Shown one piece after another: positions 34,797-43,900 of a stretch of 64,000 bases of DNA (position 1 is the first letter of the stretch; each line of letters opens with the position of its first letter). Made by a program: the position numbers and the translations under genes. The notes below the pieces were generated by a model that saw only the letters and a program-made list of their open reading frames with translations, had not been told where the DNA came from and ran no database searches. The DNA comes from Sphingobium faniae (GTDB taxonomy: Bacteria; Pseudomonadota; Alphaproteobacteria; Sphingomonadales; Sphingomonadaceae): NCBI GenBank assembly GCA_900100475.1, contig FMTU01000011.1, positions 1 through 64,000 on the forward strand, written 5' to 3'.

Positions 34797-35033
34797 TCAG
34801 ATGGCCTGCTTCAGGCGCTGGTATGCGGCGCGAAGTTCATTGCCGAGGCTTTGCAGCGCTGCCTTGATGCCTTCGCCGCTCTTGTGAAGACCAGCCTCCG
34901 CGACGAAGCGGTTCCACTTGGCTTCGATTTCTTCCCACTCTTGCTTTGTTTCCATGGTCCCGAGGTGGACCTGAACCTTGGCTTCGTCCCTGAGCTTGGC
35001 GAGATCCGTCTTCAGGTCATCAAGTGCGCTCAT
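34797..35033 (-). CDS. Coiled-coil stress-type protein
   Basis: 78 residues, wholly helical. DDLKTDLAKLRDEAKVQVHL and METKQEWEEIEAKWNRF are heptad-like. It resembles small cytosolic coiled-coil proteins annotated as sll1863-type stress response proteins; that match is from memory. It reads in the same direction as the DksA-like gene downstream of it and may be cotranscribed with it. Confidence 0.65.
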   Translation of the reverse strand: MSALDDLKTDLAKLRDEAKVQVHLGTMETKQEWEEIEAKWNRFVAEAGLHKSGEGIKAALQSLGNELRAAYQRLKQAI

Positions 35034-35198
35034 GTCATTTCTCCCTGGCCGGCAAAGCGCCGCAGCCTCATTTCACTACCGAACGAGGACAACGGACGCG
35101 CTACGTAATGCACCGGATGCCGGTCGCCACCAGCCTGCCGCCGCTTGTTCATCCGATGCGCGCATGGTGCCCAATTGTCTATCCCGCTCGGGGAGTGC

Positions 35199-35828
35199 CT
35201 AGCGCTTCGGAGGTTTGGGCTGCTGCAAGCGGATTGCGGCAAGCAGCGTGCCGAGTTGCTTTTGTGCTTCGGCGGCCTGGCTTTCGGGATAAGCGGCGGT
35301 CATCCGGCCGCTCCAGTAGCCATAGTTGACGGTCGTCAGGCTGAAATGCCAGGGCTGGTTGTCCCGCATCCCGGTAAAGGTGCCGCGATATGCGTCGAGG
35401 CGGCGTTGGTTGGGGATCTTCGTGGGGCCCTGCGAGAGCAGCGTCGGGGCCGAGAAATGGGACATCGTAGACTGCCGCATGATCTCATAATGATCATGCG
35501 CGGACATATCCTCGATGTGGACCACGGCGATGCGCACAACGATGCGGTCGCTACCCGTACCGAGCGGACGATCATAACCCACCGCGATATATTCGCCGCC
35601 AGGGTCGAAGGCACGCTCGCGCAGCCGGGTGAAGCCAGCGAACTCGGCCGGAAAGCGGAGGCCGCTTGCGGCGTGAACAAGAGTTGTTTCGTCAGCCGCG
35701 AGGACGAAGCCGTCCGGGATCTCGGCCGTGGCCGCGTCGGTCGCCGGCGGTTGCTCGGCTGCGATGGATGGCGTGGCCAGCAACAGGCTGCAAAAGGCAA
35801 GTGGTCGGAGAGCGGAAAATAACGTCAC
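35199..35828 (-). CDS. Secreted protein of unknown function
   Basis: 209 residues. A signal peptide (TLFSALRPLAFCSLLLATPSIAA) precedes a mature protein with AASGLRFPAEFAGFTRLRER, a beta-rich middle (GEYIAVGYDRPLGTGSDRIVVRIAVVHI) and SLTTVNYGYWSGRMTAAYP near the end. I do not recognise the family. GTG 35828 is chosen because AGGA lies eight bases before it and the signal peptide begins there; an ATG at 35936 would add 36 residues that spoil the signal. Probably periplasmic. Confidence 0.72.
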   Translation of the reverse strand: MTLFSALRPLAFCSLLLATPSIAAEQPPATDAATAEIPDGFVLAADETTLVHAASGLRFPAEFAGFTRLRERAFDPGGEYIAVGYDRPLGTGSDRIVVRIAVVHIEDMSAHDHYEIMRQSTMSHFSAPTLLSQGPTKIPNQRRLDAYRGTFTGMRDNQPWHFSLTTVNYGYWSGRMTAAYPESQAAEAQKQLGTLLAAIRLQQPKPPKR

Positions 35829-36059
35829 GGTGAGATCCTGGCTGGAAGGGCCTGCTGGCAGTGAATATTCCCCCGATATCGGCGGTAAGGCACAGGCGGA
35901 ACTGGGAACTATACGTAGCGGCGCGCTGAGTGCCAAGCTTTGCCGGGTAATCGGGGAGTGGTCTTGTCAAGGTGCGGTATAACCGAGGTGGATACGGTGC
36001 TTGCAGGAACAGTAAAATCGTATTTTCCAGGATCCATCTTGGTTAATCCGTCCACAATT

Positions 36060-36444
36060 TTGTCGGCGCCATCTACAGGCGGGGCCTATGCCTTGATGCT
36101 TGAGCTTGCCGAACCCGTGATCTTTTGTGGGTCGAATGAACCGTATCAATTTGCGCCCGGGCGCATATGTTTATGCCGGGAGCGCCTATGGCCCGGGCGG
36201 CATGAGAGCGAGGGCGGGTCGCCACTTTCGGAAAGGCGAGGTGATCCGATGGCACATCGTCCATCTGACCCGTTCGGCCGCGACGCTGCAGGCGATCCTG
36301 ATCGAGGGCGGGACCGAATGTGATATCGTCAAAGCTCTGGTTGCTACCGGAGAATTTCGAATTCCCCTGCGAGGCTTCGGGAGCACCGATTGCAGGCGCT
36401 GTCGTTCCCATTTGCTCCAGTGGCGCACTGGAAGCTGCGGGTAA
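36060..36444 (+). pseudogene. DUF123 (GIY-YIG-like) gene broken by a one-base frameshift
   Basis: The N-terminal half (SAPSTGGAYALMLELAEPVIF) is in one frame; the C-terminal half (GRMNRINLRPGAYVYAGSAY, RARAGRHFRK, IRWHIVHL, GFGSTDCRRCRSHLL) is in the next. Removing one T from the TTTT at 36123-36126 rejoins them into a continuous DUF123 protein with the usual GxYxYxGSAxGPGG and GFGSxDCxxxSHL motifs. Only 385 bases remain and no further stop is present. The start is uncertain (TTG 36060 or TTG 36039). It could be a true mutation or a sequencing error in the homopolymer. Confidence 0.75.
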
Positions 36445-36622
36445 ACGGGCGAGGACCAATTGGCCTGACCTTGCTTCAGGCATCTGTCCCATATGCGGAA
36501 TACTGGCCCCAGGGGCGATCCAATCGCCCGGCAGATATGTGATGGGCGTCAGGCTCCGGAACTTTACGGATCGGTTGGTCGCTGGTCGTGTGCCACAGGA
36601 ACGGGGAAGCTGGAGGAAAACG

Positions 36623-37459
36623 ATGACCGTGCGAGATATTCTGCTGCAGGCCAACACGCATCCCGAGCCGACCCCGGAGTGGTCGATCGACAGGGTCAGG
36701 GAGCTTGCCGCTCGCCTTGGCGCCAGGGTGTCCCTTGGAGTTTGCCAGGTTCACATTCCTCGCGTCTCGAACTGGCTGGCGAACAAGCTTCTGAACATCG
36801 ATGGCATGATCGCCGGCGAGAACAAGAAGAGCGCGGTCAATGCGGACGCGCTCATGGAAACCTTCAAGGCCAGGGTACCCGCCGATCAACTCGGCGAGAC
36901 ATTCGTCATAAACTGCCCGGGTACGGTGACCCATTGGCAGCTTGCCGTGCGGGCGAGGACCCATGATCTCACCGTCGTCCCGGTCTATGGGCATGCGGAG
37001 ACGATCTCGGTAGCCGAGGGTCTAGTCTTCGAAAGCGGTCGTCCGGTTCTTCTACTGCCCGAGGTGACCGTGCCCGAGTTCAAGTTCGACAGGATCGCCG
37101 TCGCCTGGGATGGGAGCAGCGTCGCGGCGCGGGCCCTGTCCGACGCGATGCCGCTGTTGCGGCAGGCAAGTTCGGTGGCGATCGTGCAGATCACGGGTGA
37201 GAAGGATCTGTCGAAGGCTGCGGACCCGGCGGAGGCGGTCCGCAATCTGAAGCTCCACGGCATTGCGGCCGAGGTGGTGGCAGTCGAACTGGAAGAGCGC
37301 GATGCGGCGACAACGCTCCAGGCCTATTGCGAACGCGACGGCCGCGAACTGCTGGTCATGGGTGCGTTCGGGCACTCACGGGCGCGTGAGTTCGTGCTGG
37401 GGGGCGTGACGCGATCCGTTCTCGAAGCGCCGCAGCTGCCGATATTTATCTCGCACTGA
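36623..37459 (+). CDS. Universal stress protein, two-domain
   Basis: 278 residues made of two UspA-like halves. The first (residues 1-145) is divergent. The second begins FKFDRIAVAWDGSSVAARAL and ends with the nucleotide-binding signature MGAFGHSRAREFVLGGVTRSVL and PIFISH. USPs are cytosolic ATP-binding or dimeric proteins raised under starvation, low oxygen or envelope stress. Start at ATG 36623, after GGAGGAAAA; an in-frame extension upstream overlaps the broken DUF123 gene and is unlikely. This is the first of three USP genes in the stress block. Confidence 0.9.
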   Translation: MTVRDILLQANTHPEPTPEWSIDRVRELAARLGARVSLGVCQVHIPRVSNWLANKLLNIDGMIAGENKKSAVNADALMETFKARVPADQLGETFVINCPGTVTHWQLAVRARTHDLTVVPVYGHAETISVAEGLVFESGRPVLLLPEVTVPEFKFDRIAVAWDGSSVAARALSDAMPLLRQASSVAIVQITGEKDLSKAADPAEAVRNLKLHGIAAEVVAVELEERDAATTLQAYCERDGRELLVMGAFGHSRAREFVLGGVTRSVLEAPQLPIFISH

Positions 37460-37852
37460 CCTTCAGAACCCTTGCGAGAAGACCTGGCACGTTGCTCATT
37501 TGCGGGGCTGGAAGGGCGCGGCCGCTTCCGGCCACACCGCGACCAATTCCGACACCCACTGTTCCGCCGCAGTGGACGGTGGCGGCTCGGGCCTCTTGAA
37601 TTTCGCAAAGGGACCGGAAAGGCGGTGGTAGCCGAAATCGGTCTACCGCCCCGCATACAAGAAGCGATGCTCTATCGGCGTCTTGTCTATCAAGCGGTTC
37701 TGAAACGGCCCAGCTATTATCGGCCGGGGTCGCCGTCGTCCAAGATGGAACCCCCATCTTCGAAGCCGGATGTTCACCGTCATGCGCTATGAGTTTGCCG
37801 TGATGATACGATATCGACCGTGTGAAGCGCGAGCCGTTGCAAGAGGATATGC
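37460..37852. other. Stretch without a recognisable gene
   Basis: 393 bases between the USP and CYTH-CHAD genes. A 106-codon frame on the plus strand and a 103-codon frame on the minus strand have no family resemblance and biased composition. The promoter of the CYTH-CHAD gene should lie in the last 60 bases, which are less GC-rich (GATGATACGATATCGACC). Confidence 0.35.
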
Positions 37853-39310
37853 ATGGCGGATGAAATAGAATTGAAGCTCGACCTGACGCCGGAGGCGGCG
37901 GATGCGCTCGAAGCCGCCACCGTGCTGCCGGGAGATCCCGGCATCGCCGAGCAGCGGTCAGTCTATTTCGATACGCTCGACCACCAGCTGTCGAAGACCG
38001 GGCTTTCGCTTCGCATCCGCCGTTCAGGCAGCAAGCGCCTCCAGACGATCAAGGCGGACGGTGCCAGCGCCGCCGGGCTGTTCGTGCGCTCTGAATGGGA
38101 ACGCCCCGTCAGCAACGATACGCCGGTTCTCGACGACACGACACCAATCCGGGCGGTGCTCGGCGATGCGGCGGATGCCATTACCCCGGTGTTCGAGGTG
38201 CGGATCGAGCGGCGCACATGGATCATCAGCGAAGGCGGCGCGACGATCGAACTGGTGCTGGATAGCGGCGAGGTAGTGGCCGGCGAGAGAACCTCTCCGA
38301 TCTGCGAGATCGAGTTGGAACTGAAGCAGGGCGACCCCGGCGCGCTCTTCGCGTTCGCCCGCCGCATCGACGCGGTCGCGCCCGCCCGTCTCGGCGTGCA
38401 AAGCAAGGCCGAGCGGGGCTATCGGCTCACCGGCCCAGCCCCGACGATGGTCAAGGCTGAGCTGGTGAAGCTCGCCGCCGGGATGACGGCGGCTGATGCG
38501 TTCCGGCATATCGCCCAGAGCTGCGTGCGGCAGTTTCGGTTGAATGAGGCGTTGCTGCTCGCTGGCCGGGACGCGGGCGCGCTGCACCAGGTGCGGGTGG
38601 CGCTGCGGCGTCTGCGCTCCGCCTTCTCGATCTTCAAGCCGGTGATCGGCGGAGATGCTCATACGCCACTGCGCGATGAACTGCGCTGGCTTGCCTCGGA
38701 ACTGGCCAATGCCCGCAATCTCGACGTGTTGCTCGAACGCGCCAAACCTGGCGCGTTGCGTGACCGTATCGCGGCGTCGCGCGAGGCGGCCTATGACGCC
38801 GTCGGAGAGGTACTGGCGTCGGCGCGCGTGCGGGCGTTGATGCTCGACCTGGCGGAATGGGCCGCAAGCGGCGACTGGCAGGGCGCGCCCGACACCATGA
38901 CGGCCCCCGATCAGCCGGCGCGCGACTTCGCGATCTCCGCGCTCGACCGGTTTCGACGCAAGGTGAAGAGGGACGGGCGCGATCTCGCCCATATCGAGGA
39001 CGAGGCCCGCCACGAGGTTCGCAAGGATGCCAAGAAGCTGCGCTATGCCTCGGAATTCTTCACAAGCCTGTTCGACCGCAAGCGCGAGCGGCGGCGGCAC
39101 AAGAAGTTCGTCGCGGCGCTGGAAGGCCTCCAGGACAAGCTCGGCGCGCTCAACGATCTTGCGACCGCGCCGCAGCTATTGGAGCAACTTGGCCTTGCCG
39201 ATGATCCCGATGCCGCCCGGCTGCTGGCCGGCGGTAAGCGCAAAGCGCTGCTGGAGGCGGCCGCCGAGGCCCATGAGGATCTGATCGACGTGAAGCGCTT
39301 TTGGCGCTGA
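37853..39310 (+). CDS. CYTH-CHAD inorganic triphosphatase/polyphosphate-binding protein
   Basis: 485 residues in two domains. The N-terminal CYTH tunnel domain (1-200) has the ExExK signature EIELKL at residues 4-9, with basic and acidic strands LSLRIRRSGSKRLQTIK and CEIELELKQGD. The C-terminal CHAD domain (about 210-485) is helical and histidine-rich, with LHQVRVALRRLRSAFSIFK and HEVRKDAKKLRYASEFF. CYTH proteins of this type hydrolyse inorganic triphosphate; CHAD domains bind polyphosphate. This fits a phosphate/stress role and the surrounding USP genes. Start at ATG 37853 with AAGAGGA before it. Confidence 0.93.
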   Translation: MADEIELKLDLTPEAADALEAATVLPGDPGIAEQRSVYFDTLDHQLSKTGLSLRIRRSGSKRLQTIKADGASAAGLFVRSEWERPVSNDTPVLDDTTPIRAVLGDAADAITPVFEVRIERRTWIISEGGATIELVLDSGEVVAGERTSPICEIELELKQGDPGALFAFARRIDAVAPARLGVQSKAERGYRLTGPAPTMVKAELVKLAAGMTAADAFRHIAQSCVRQFRLNEALLLAGRDAGALHQVRVALRRLRSAFSIFKPVIGGDAHTPLRDELRWLASELANARNLDVLLERAKPGALRDRIAASREAAYDAVGEVLASARVRALMLDLAEWAASGDWQGAPDTMTAPDQPARDFAISALDRFRRKVKRDGRDLAHIEDEARHEVRKDAKKLRYASEFFTSLFDRKRERRRHKKFVAALEGLQDKLGALNDLATAPQLLEQLGLADDPDAARLLAGGKRKALLEAAAEAHEDLIDVKRFWR

Positions 39311-39742
39311 GCGCCGATCGTTGAAGAATTGCGTACTACCTGTTCCGATTGGCGATCGTGAGCGTTCCTGTGATGCGGGCCTTCCGCGCTGGGGACGCTC
39401 GATGCTCAATCTCGTCGCCCGCTTCAGGTCGCGGTCCCAATCGGCGGATGAACGTCACGCGGCGCGATCCAATCGAACAGCGGTCGCTCCACAGCCCTTC
39501 ACGATCCGCAACTGCGCCAGCGCCTGCTTGTCCGCTACAGCATTGAACGGCTTGTCATCGAGACATGATGAACGAGGACAAAGCCTGATAGCCGCTCCAC
39601 AAGAGGGGTAGGGTCGATGCCGCTGCCAGAAACACGCATTCGATTTCGAGAACTGTGGGGCGGCGCATCATTCAGCTTTTCAACTGCCGAGTGGCAATAT
39701 TGCGCAGTCCGCTTCGTGCCGGATATGCCTCCATGACGAGCA
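39311..39742. other. Stretch without a recognisable gene
   Basis: 432 bases between two genes that converge. Short fragments on the minus strand read protein-like in different frames (VERPLFDWIAPRDVHPPIG; DDKPFNAVADKQALAQLR), which may be a decayed gene, but I cannot name it. Confidence 0.35.
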
Positions 39743-40744
39743 TTATTCTGGATCCTCACCCGTGATCACGGTGACCGGCGCGCCCGTGCTTCCACTCTGC
39801 AAGCTATCCGCTGTCACAATAAGCGTGCTTCCCGGCTTGAGGATCGTCAAAAGATTCTGGCGGAACTCCTCGGGCAGTGTCAGCCGCTCACGCTCCTGTC
39901 GGGATACTTCGCCCGCCCGGGCGCTCCCGAGCAAGGGCAGATACATCCAATGTGTTCCGTGTTGGTCGATGGAGGAAAGCGTGAAGGCCTGCAGCCCCGA
40001 GATCCGTCCGCGGATCGCGATGGGCGTGGAGCCGATCTCGATCCCATTGCGCAAGACCACGGCCCGCTCGTCGGAAGCGCTGAGAATGATGGAGACCGGG
40101 CCGGTGGGCGCTTTTTCCGGTTGCCAGGTCGTGGAGAACGCGCTCTCGAATGATGAGGACGAACTTCCTTTGCCTTCCAGTACATCCGGGGCCGGAGCAA
40201 AACGCGGAATATCCGCTGATTGGGTAATGATCACCGTCAATCCGAGCTGGGTGACTCCGTAGAGGTGCTCAGCGAAGGCCAGGGGCAGCCGTATGCAGCC
40301 ATGCGATGCAGGATAGCCTGGGAGATTGCCGGCATGCATGGCGATGCCGCTCCAGGTGAGCCTTTGCATGTACGGCATAGGCGCATCATCGTAGAGGTTT
40401 GATTTGTGATCGACCTTCTTCTGCAGGATCGTGAAAATCCCCGTCGGCGTCTCATGGCCGGCAGTACCTGACGATATGGTCGAAATCCCGATCAGGACAC
40501 CGTTGCGGTAAACATAGGCGCGCTGCTTGCTGAGGCTGACGACGATGATGACGGGGCCTTCCGGAGCGGCTTCGGGCGCCCAGAGAAATTGTCCCGGTTG
40601 CAGGTTCTGGGCGGTTGCTGCGATCGAGCCTTCATCAAGCCTTGCCTGGGCGAATGCCGGCGGAATTGCCAAACCAAACGCGCTCATCGTTGCGGTTGCC
40701 AGCAAGGAACGGCGCGTGAGGTGCGAGGCTGAGCCTATTGTCAT
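39743..40744 (-). CDS. L,D-transpeptidase (YkuD domain), exported
   Basis: 333 residues. The N-terminus TRRSLLATATMSAFGLAIP looks like a twin-arginine or Sec signal ending at AFAQA. The catalytic YkuD domain follows, with HAGNLPGYPASHGCIRLP (His-x14-Ser-His-Gly-Cys, Cys150). The enzyme forms 3-3 peptidoglycan cross-links or attaches proteins to the wall. The C-terminal 130 residues repeat a shorter, Cys-less half (PTGPVSIILSASDERAVVLRNG) that mirrors the first half (PEGPVIIVVSLSKQRAYVYRNG), so the protein has a degenerate second domain. Start taken at ATG 40744. Confidence 0.9.
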   Translation of the reverse strand: MTIGSASHLTRRSLLATATMSAFGLAIPPAFAQARLDEGSIAATAQNLQPGQFLWAPEAAPEGPVIIVVSLSKQRAYVYRNGVLIGISTISSGTAGHETPTGIFTILQKKVDHKSNLYDDAPMPYMQRLTWSGIAMHAGNLPGYPASHGCIRLPLAFAEHLYGVTQLGLTVIITQSADIPRFAPAPDVLEGKGSSSSSFESAFSTTWQPEKAPTGPVSIILSASDERAVVLRNGIEIGSTPIAIRGRISGLQAFTLSSIDQHGTHWMYLPLLGSARAGEVSRQERERLTLPEEFRQNLLTILKPGSTLIVTADSLQSGSTGAPVTVITGEDPE

Positions 40745-40943
40745 TCTACATCTCATTCATGGAACAATGCGTGGGCAGGGGATGAAACAAAGCAGATGGA
40801 AGATCGTCGACCAAAGCTGGTGCCGGCTCATAGCTATAAGGGCAAACACTATATGGTCGGGGAGCGTGGAAAGCATTTCAAGCACCAAGCCGGAATTGGT
40901 AGATTACCGGATGGCGTGTGAGGGAGGCGATGTGTGCCTGACG

Positions 40944-43900
40944 TCACGCGGGTCGAGCAAGCCGCACGAGGACGTTGCGCGTTGCCCCGTCTTCAGGGAA
41001 CGGAACTCCGGGCGCATGCCAATCCGCGCCATCGACGAATATCCGCGCTTCCTGATCGAGATCGTGATCAACCTGCAGCGTCACGGCAATAGTTGCGGCC
41101 CCGCGACGGAAGGTCATCTCCGCTCGATCCCAATCTCGCGGCAAGCTCGGGCGGATCTGCAATTCATTCTGGATGAGCCGTACGCCAAGGATTTCCTCGA
41201 CGGCCAGGCGCCACGTCCAGGCGGCCGCACCGGTGTACCAGGTCCATCCCCCGCGACCCAGATGAGGGGCCACACCCGCAATGTCGGCAGCAACCACATA
41301 GGGTTCGGTCCGGTAATGTTCCGCAGACTCTCGGGTTGATGTGTGCCGGATCGGATTGATTCGGTCGAACAGAGACATAGCGCTGTCGCCATCGCGCGTG
41401 CGCGCAACGGCGATGGCGAGCCAGGCTGCGGCATGGGTGTATTGGCCGCCATTTTCACGAATGCCGGGCGGATAGGCCTTGATGTAGCCCGGTTCGCGCG
41501 GTGTTCGGTCGAAGGCGGGGTCAAGGAGCCGGATAATGTTGTCATCATCCCGGACGAGGTGTTTTCTCGCTGATGCGATAGCCTTCTCCGTCCGCTCAGG
41601 ATCACCGGCGCCCGAAAGTATGGACCAGGACTGCGCGATCGAATCGATGCGGCACTCCTGCTCTTGGGATGTACCCCAGGCCCGGCCGTCATCGTCGAAT
41701 GCGCGCAGATACCATTCGCCGTCCCATGCGGATCGTTCGACGGCGGCCGCGAGAGAGTCGGCGCGCCCGTTCCAGCGATCACGAAACCCGGTTTGATTTT
41801 CGTCGAGGCAGTGCCGCGTGAAATTTCGGATGGTCGCGATGATAAACCAGGCAAGCCACACGCTTTCACCGTGTCCCCGGCTACCCACGCGGTCCATGCC
41901 GTCATTCCAGTCGCCGGCACCGATCAAGGGAAGCCCATGAGGTCCGAGACGATAGGCATGCGAAAGCGCCCGTTCGCAGTGGTTGAAAAGGGACCCGGTG
42001 TATGTGCTGACGTCAAAACGCGCATAGCGGTCGCCTTCATCGGCCGCGAGCGGCGGCGCTTGCAGATAGGAAATCCGCTCTGCAAGAATCCCCGTATCGC
42101 CTGTGGCCTCCACATAATGTGCCACGGCATAAGGGAGCCAGACGAGATCGTCCGAGCACCGGGTCCTTACGCCCCGATCAAAGGGCGGATGCCACCAGTG
42201 GAGGACATCACCTTCCTCGAACTGATGGGCGGCCGCGGCGAGGATATGGCGCCGCGTTGCTGCTGGATCGACGTGCACCTGCGCGAGGACATCCTGGAGT
42301 TGATCGCGGAATCCGAATGCTCCGCTTGCCTGGTAGAAGCCGGCGCGGGCGCGCACGCGGGCGCTGATTGACTGGTGGGGGAGCCAGCGGTTGACCATGA
42401 GGTCAAAGGCAGGGTCGGGTGTCGTGACCTGGACGCGGCTTAGCCTTTCGTCCCAGGCGGCGGCACAGGCGCTGGCGGCAGCTTCGATGTTCGCTGGATC
42501 CTGCCAGTAGTGCACGAGTTCACGAGCGTGATCCCAATTCTCGCCTTGTCCGAGAACGAAGCAGACATCCGCGGTTTCATCGGCCGGAATGTCGAGATGG
42601 ACCTGAAGGGCCGCGCAGCAATCGTCGGCGGCGGCAGCCGGCCTGTTTCCGAGATCCCAGCTCAAAAGTGCTCCCGGGCGTGCGGGATCGGATTGGCCGC
42701 CCTCGAAATCCTGGCGAGAGGTCGTGAAGCTGTGGACCGGAAGCGTGCTAGCCAGGAAGGCTACCCGATCACCGAATTCCTCGGTCCAGGGATTCCTCGC
42801 TAGAATTGCGTGGCAGGACGGATCGTAATCGCATGTGCGCAGAGGTGCCTGTTCGCCGTGGACTGCGCCGAGCAGCCATTCCGCATAATAGGTCGCCGTG
42901 AGGCGGCGAGGGCCTGGCGTGAGGTTGCGCAAGCGCAGGTGGACCAGTTTAACGGACGCAGTGGTGGGAACGAAGACCGAGAGCTCCTGTTCAAGTCCCT
43001 CGCTGCTCTTCCGCCATGTGGTTTGGCCCGGGCCGTGCTGAACTTGACATGCCGAATGCCTGCCTGCCGGCAAAGGCGTGGGGGTCCACAGGCGGACATT
43101 TTCTTCGTCGCGCAGGTAAAGTCGTTCGCACTGGGGGTCGCGGATGGGATCGTTGAACCAGGGCGTGAGCCTGTTCTCACCGCTGTTGGTCGCCCAGGTG
43201 AACCCCAGCCCGCCTTCGGTCACGATCGTACCGAAGGCGTCGTTGGCGAGGACGTTCGACCAGGGCGCCGGAGTGGTGGCGCCGGGCTCCAGACAGATGA
43301 CATAGTCTCCGCTATCGGGAGCAAAACCACCCCAGCCATTGTCGAATTGCAGATCGGACGGCCTCGGCAGCGGAGAGGAGGAATGTGTCGCTGCCGTGCC
43401 ATCTACGGGGGTGAACGACGGCCCCTGGTGGCATGGCTGCTCCTGGCGGGTGAGTTGATCGCCGAGTGGTCCGCCGCCCTCGTCGAGGATCACCCGCGAA
43501 ACCCGATCGAGGAGCGCCGCGCGTTCGCCATCGCTGGGCCCGATACCGATCACATGGATACCACCGTTCGTCCCGAGGCGATCCTGGGCGTTCTGGTCTC
43601 TGAGCACCTCCAGAAGCTGCTCGCGAACAGGCTCGATATAGCCTGACGTTCCTTCGTGGGTGATCACGAGATCCACGCTTATTCCCCGTTGCCGCCAGAG
43701 CGCCTGCACCGAGATGACGAAACGCAGAAGACCGGTTTGTTCCGCGGTTCCGGCGCGCAGCAGCAGCACGGGGTGGTCACCCGAAATGCCAAGTGCCCAA
43801 AGATCGCCACGGCGGAATCCGTGTGACGCAGATCGCGGAAGGTTGGTGCGGGCAGAGATGAGGAAGGAGAAGAGTTCCTGTGCTTGCGGTACCAACGCTG

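Noticed and set aside
37472-37792. 106-codon plus-strand frame after the first USP gene
   Set aside because: No ribosome site, biased composition, no family resemblance.
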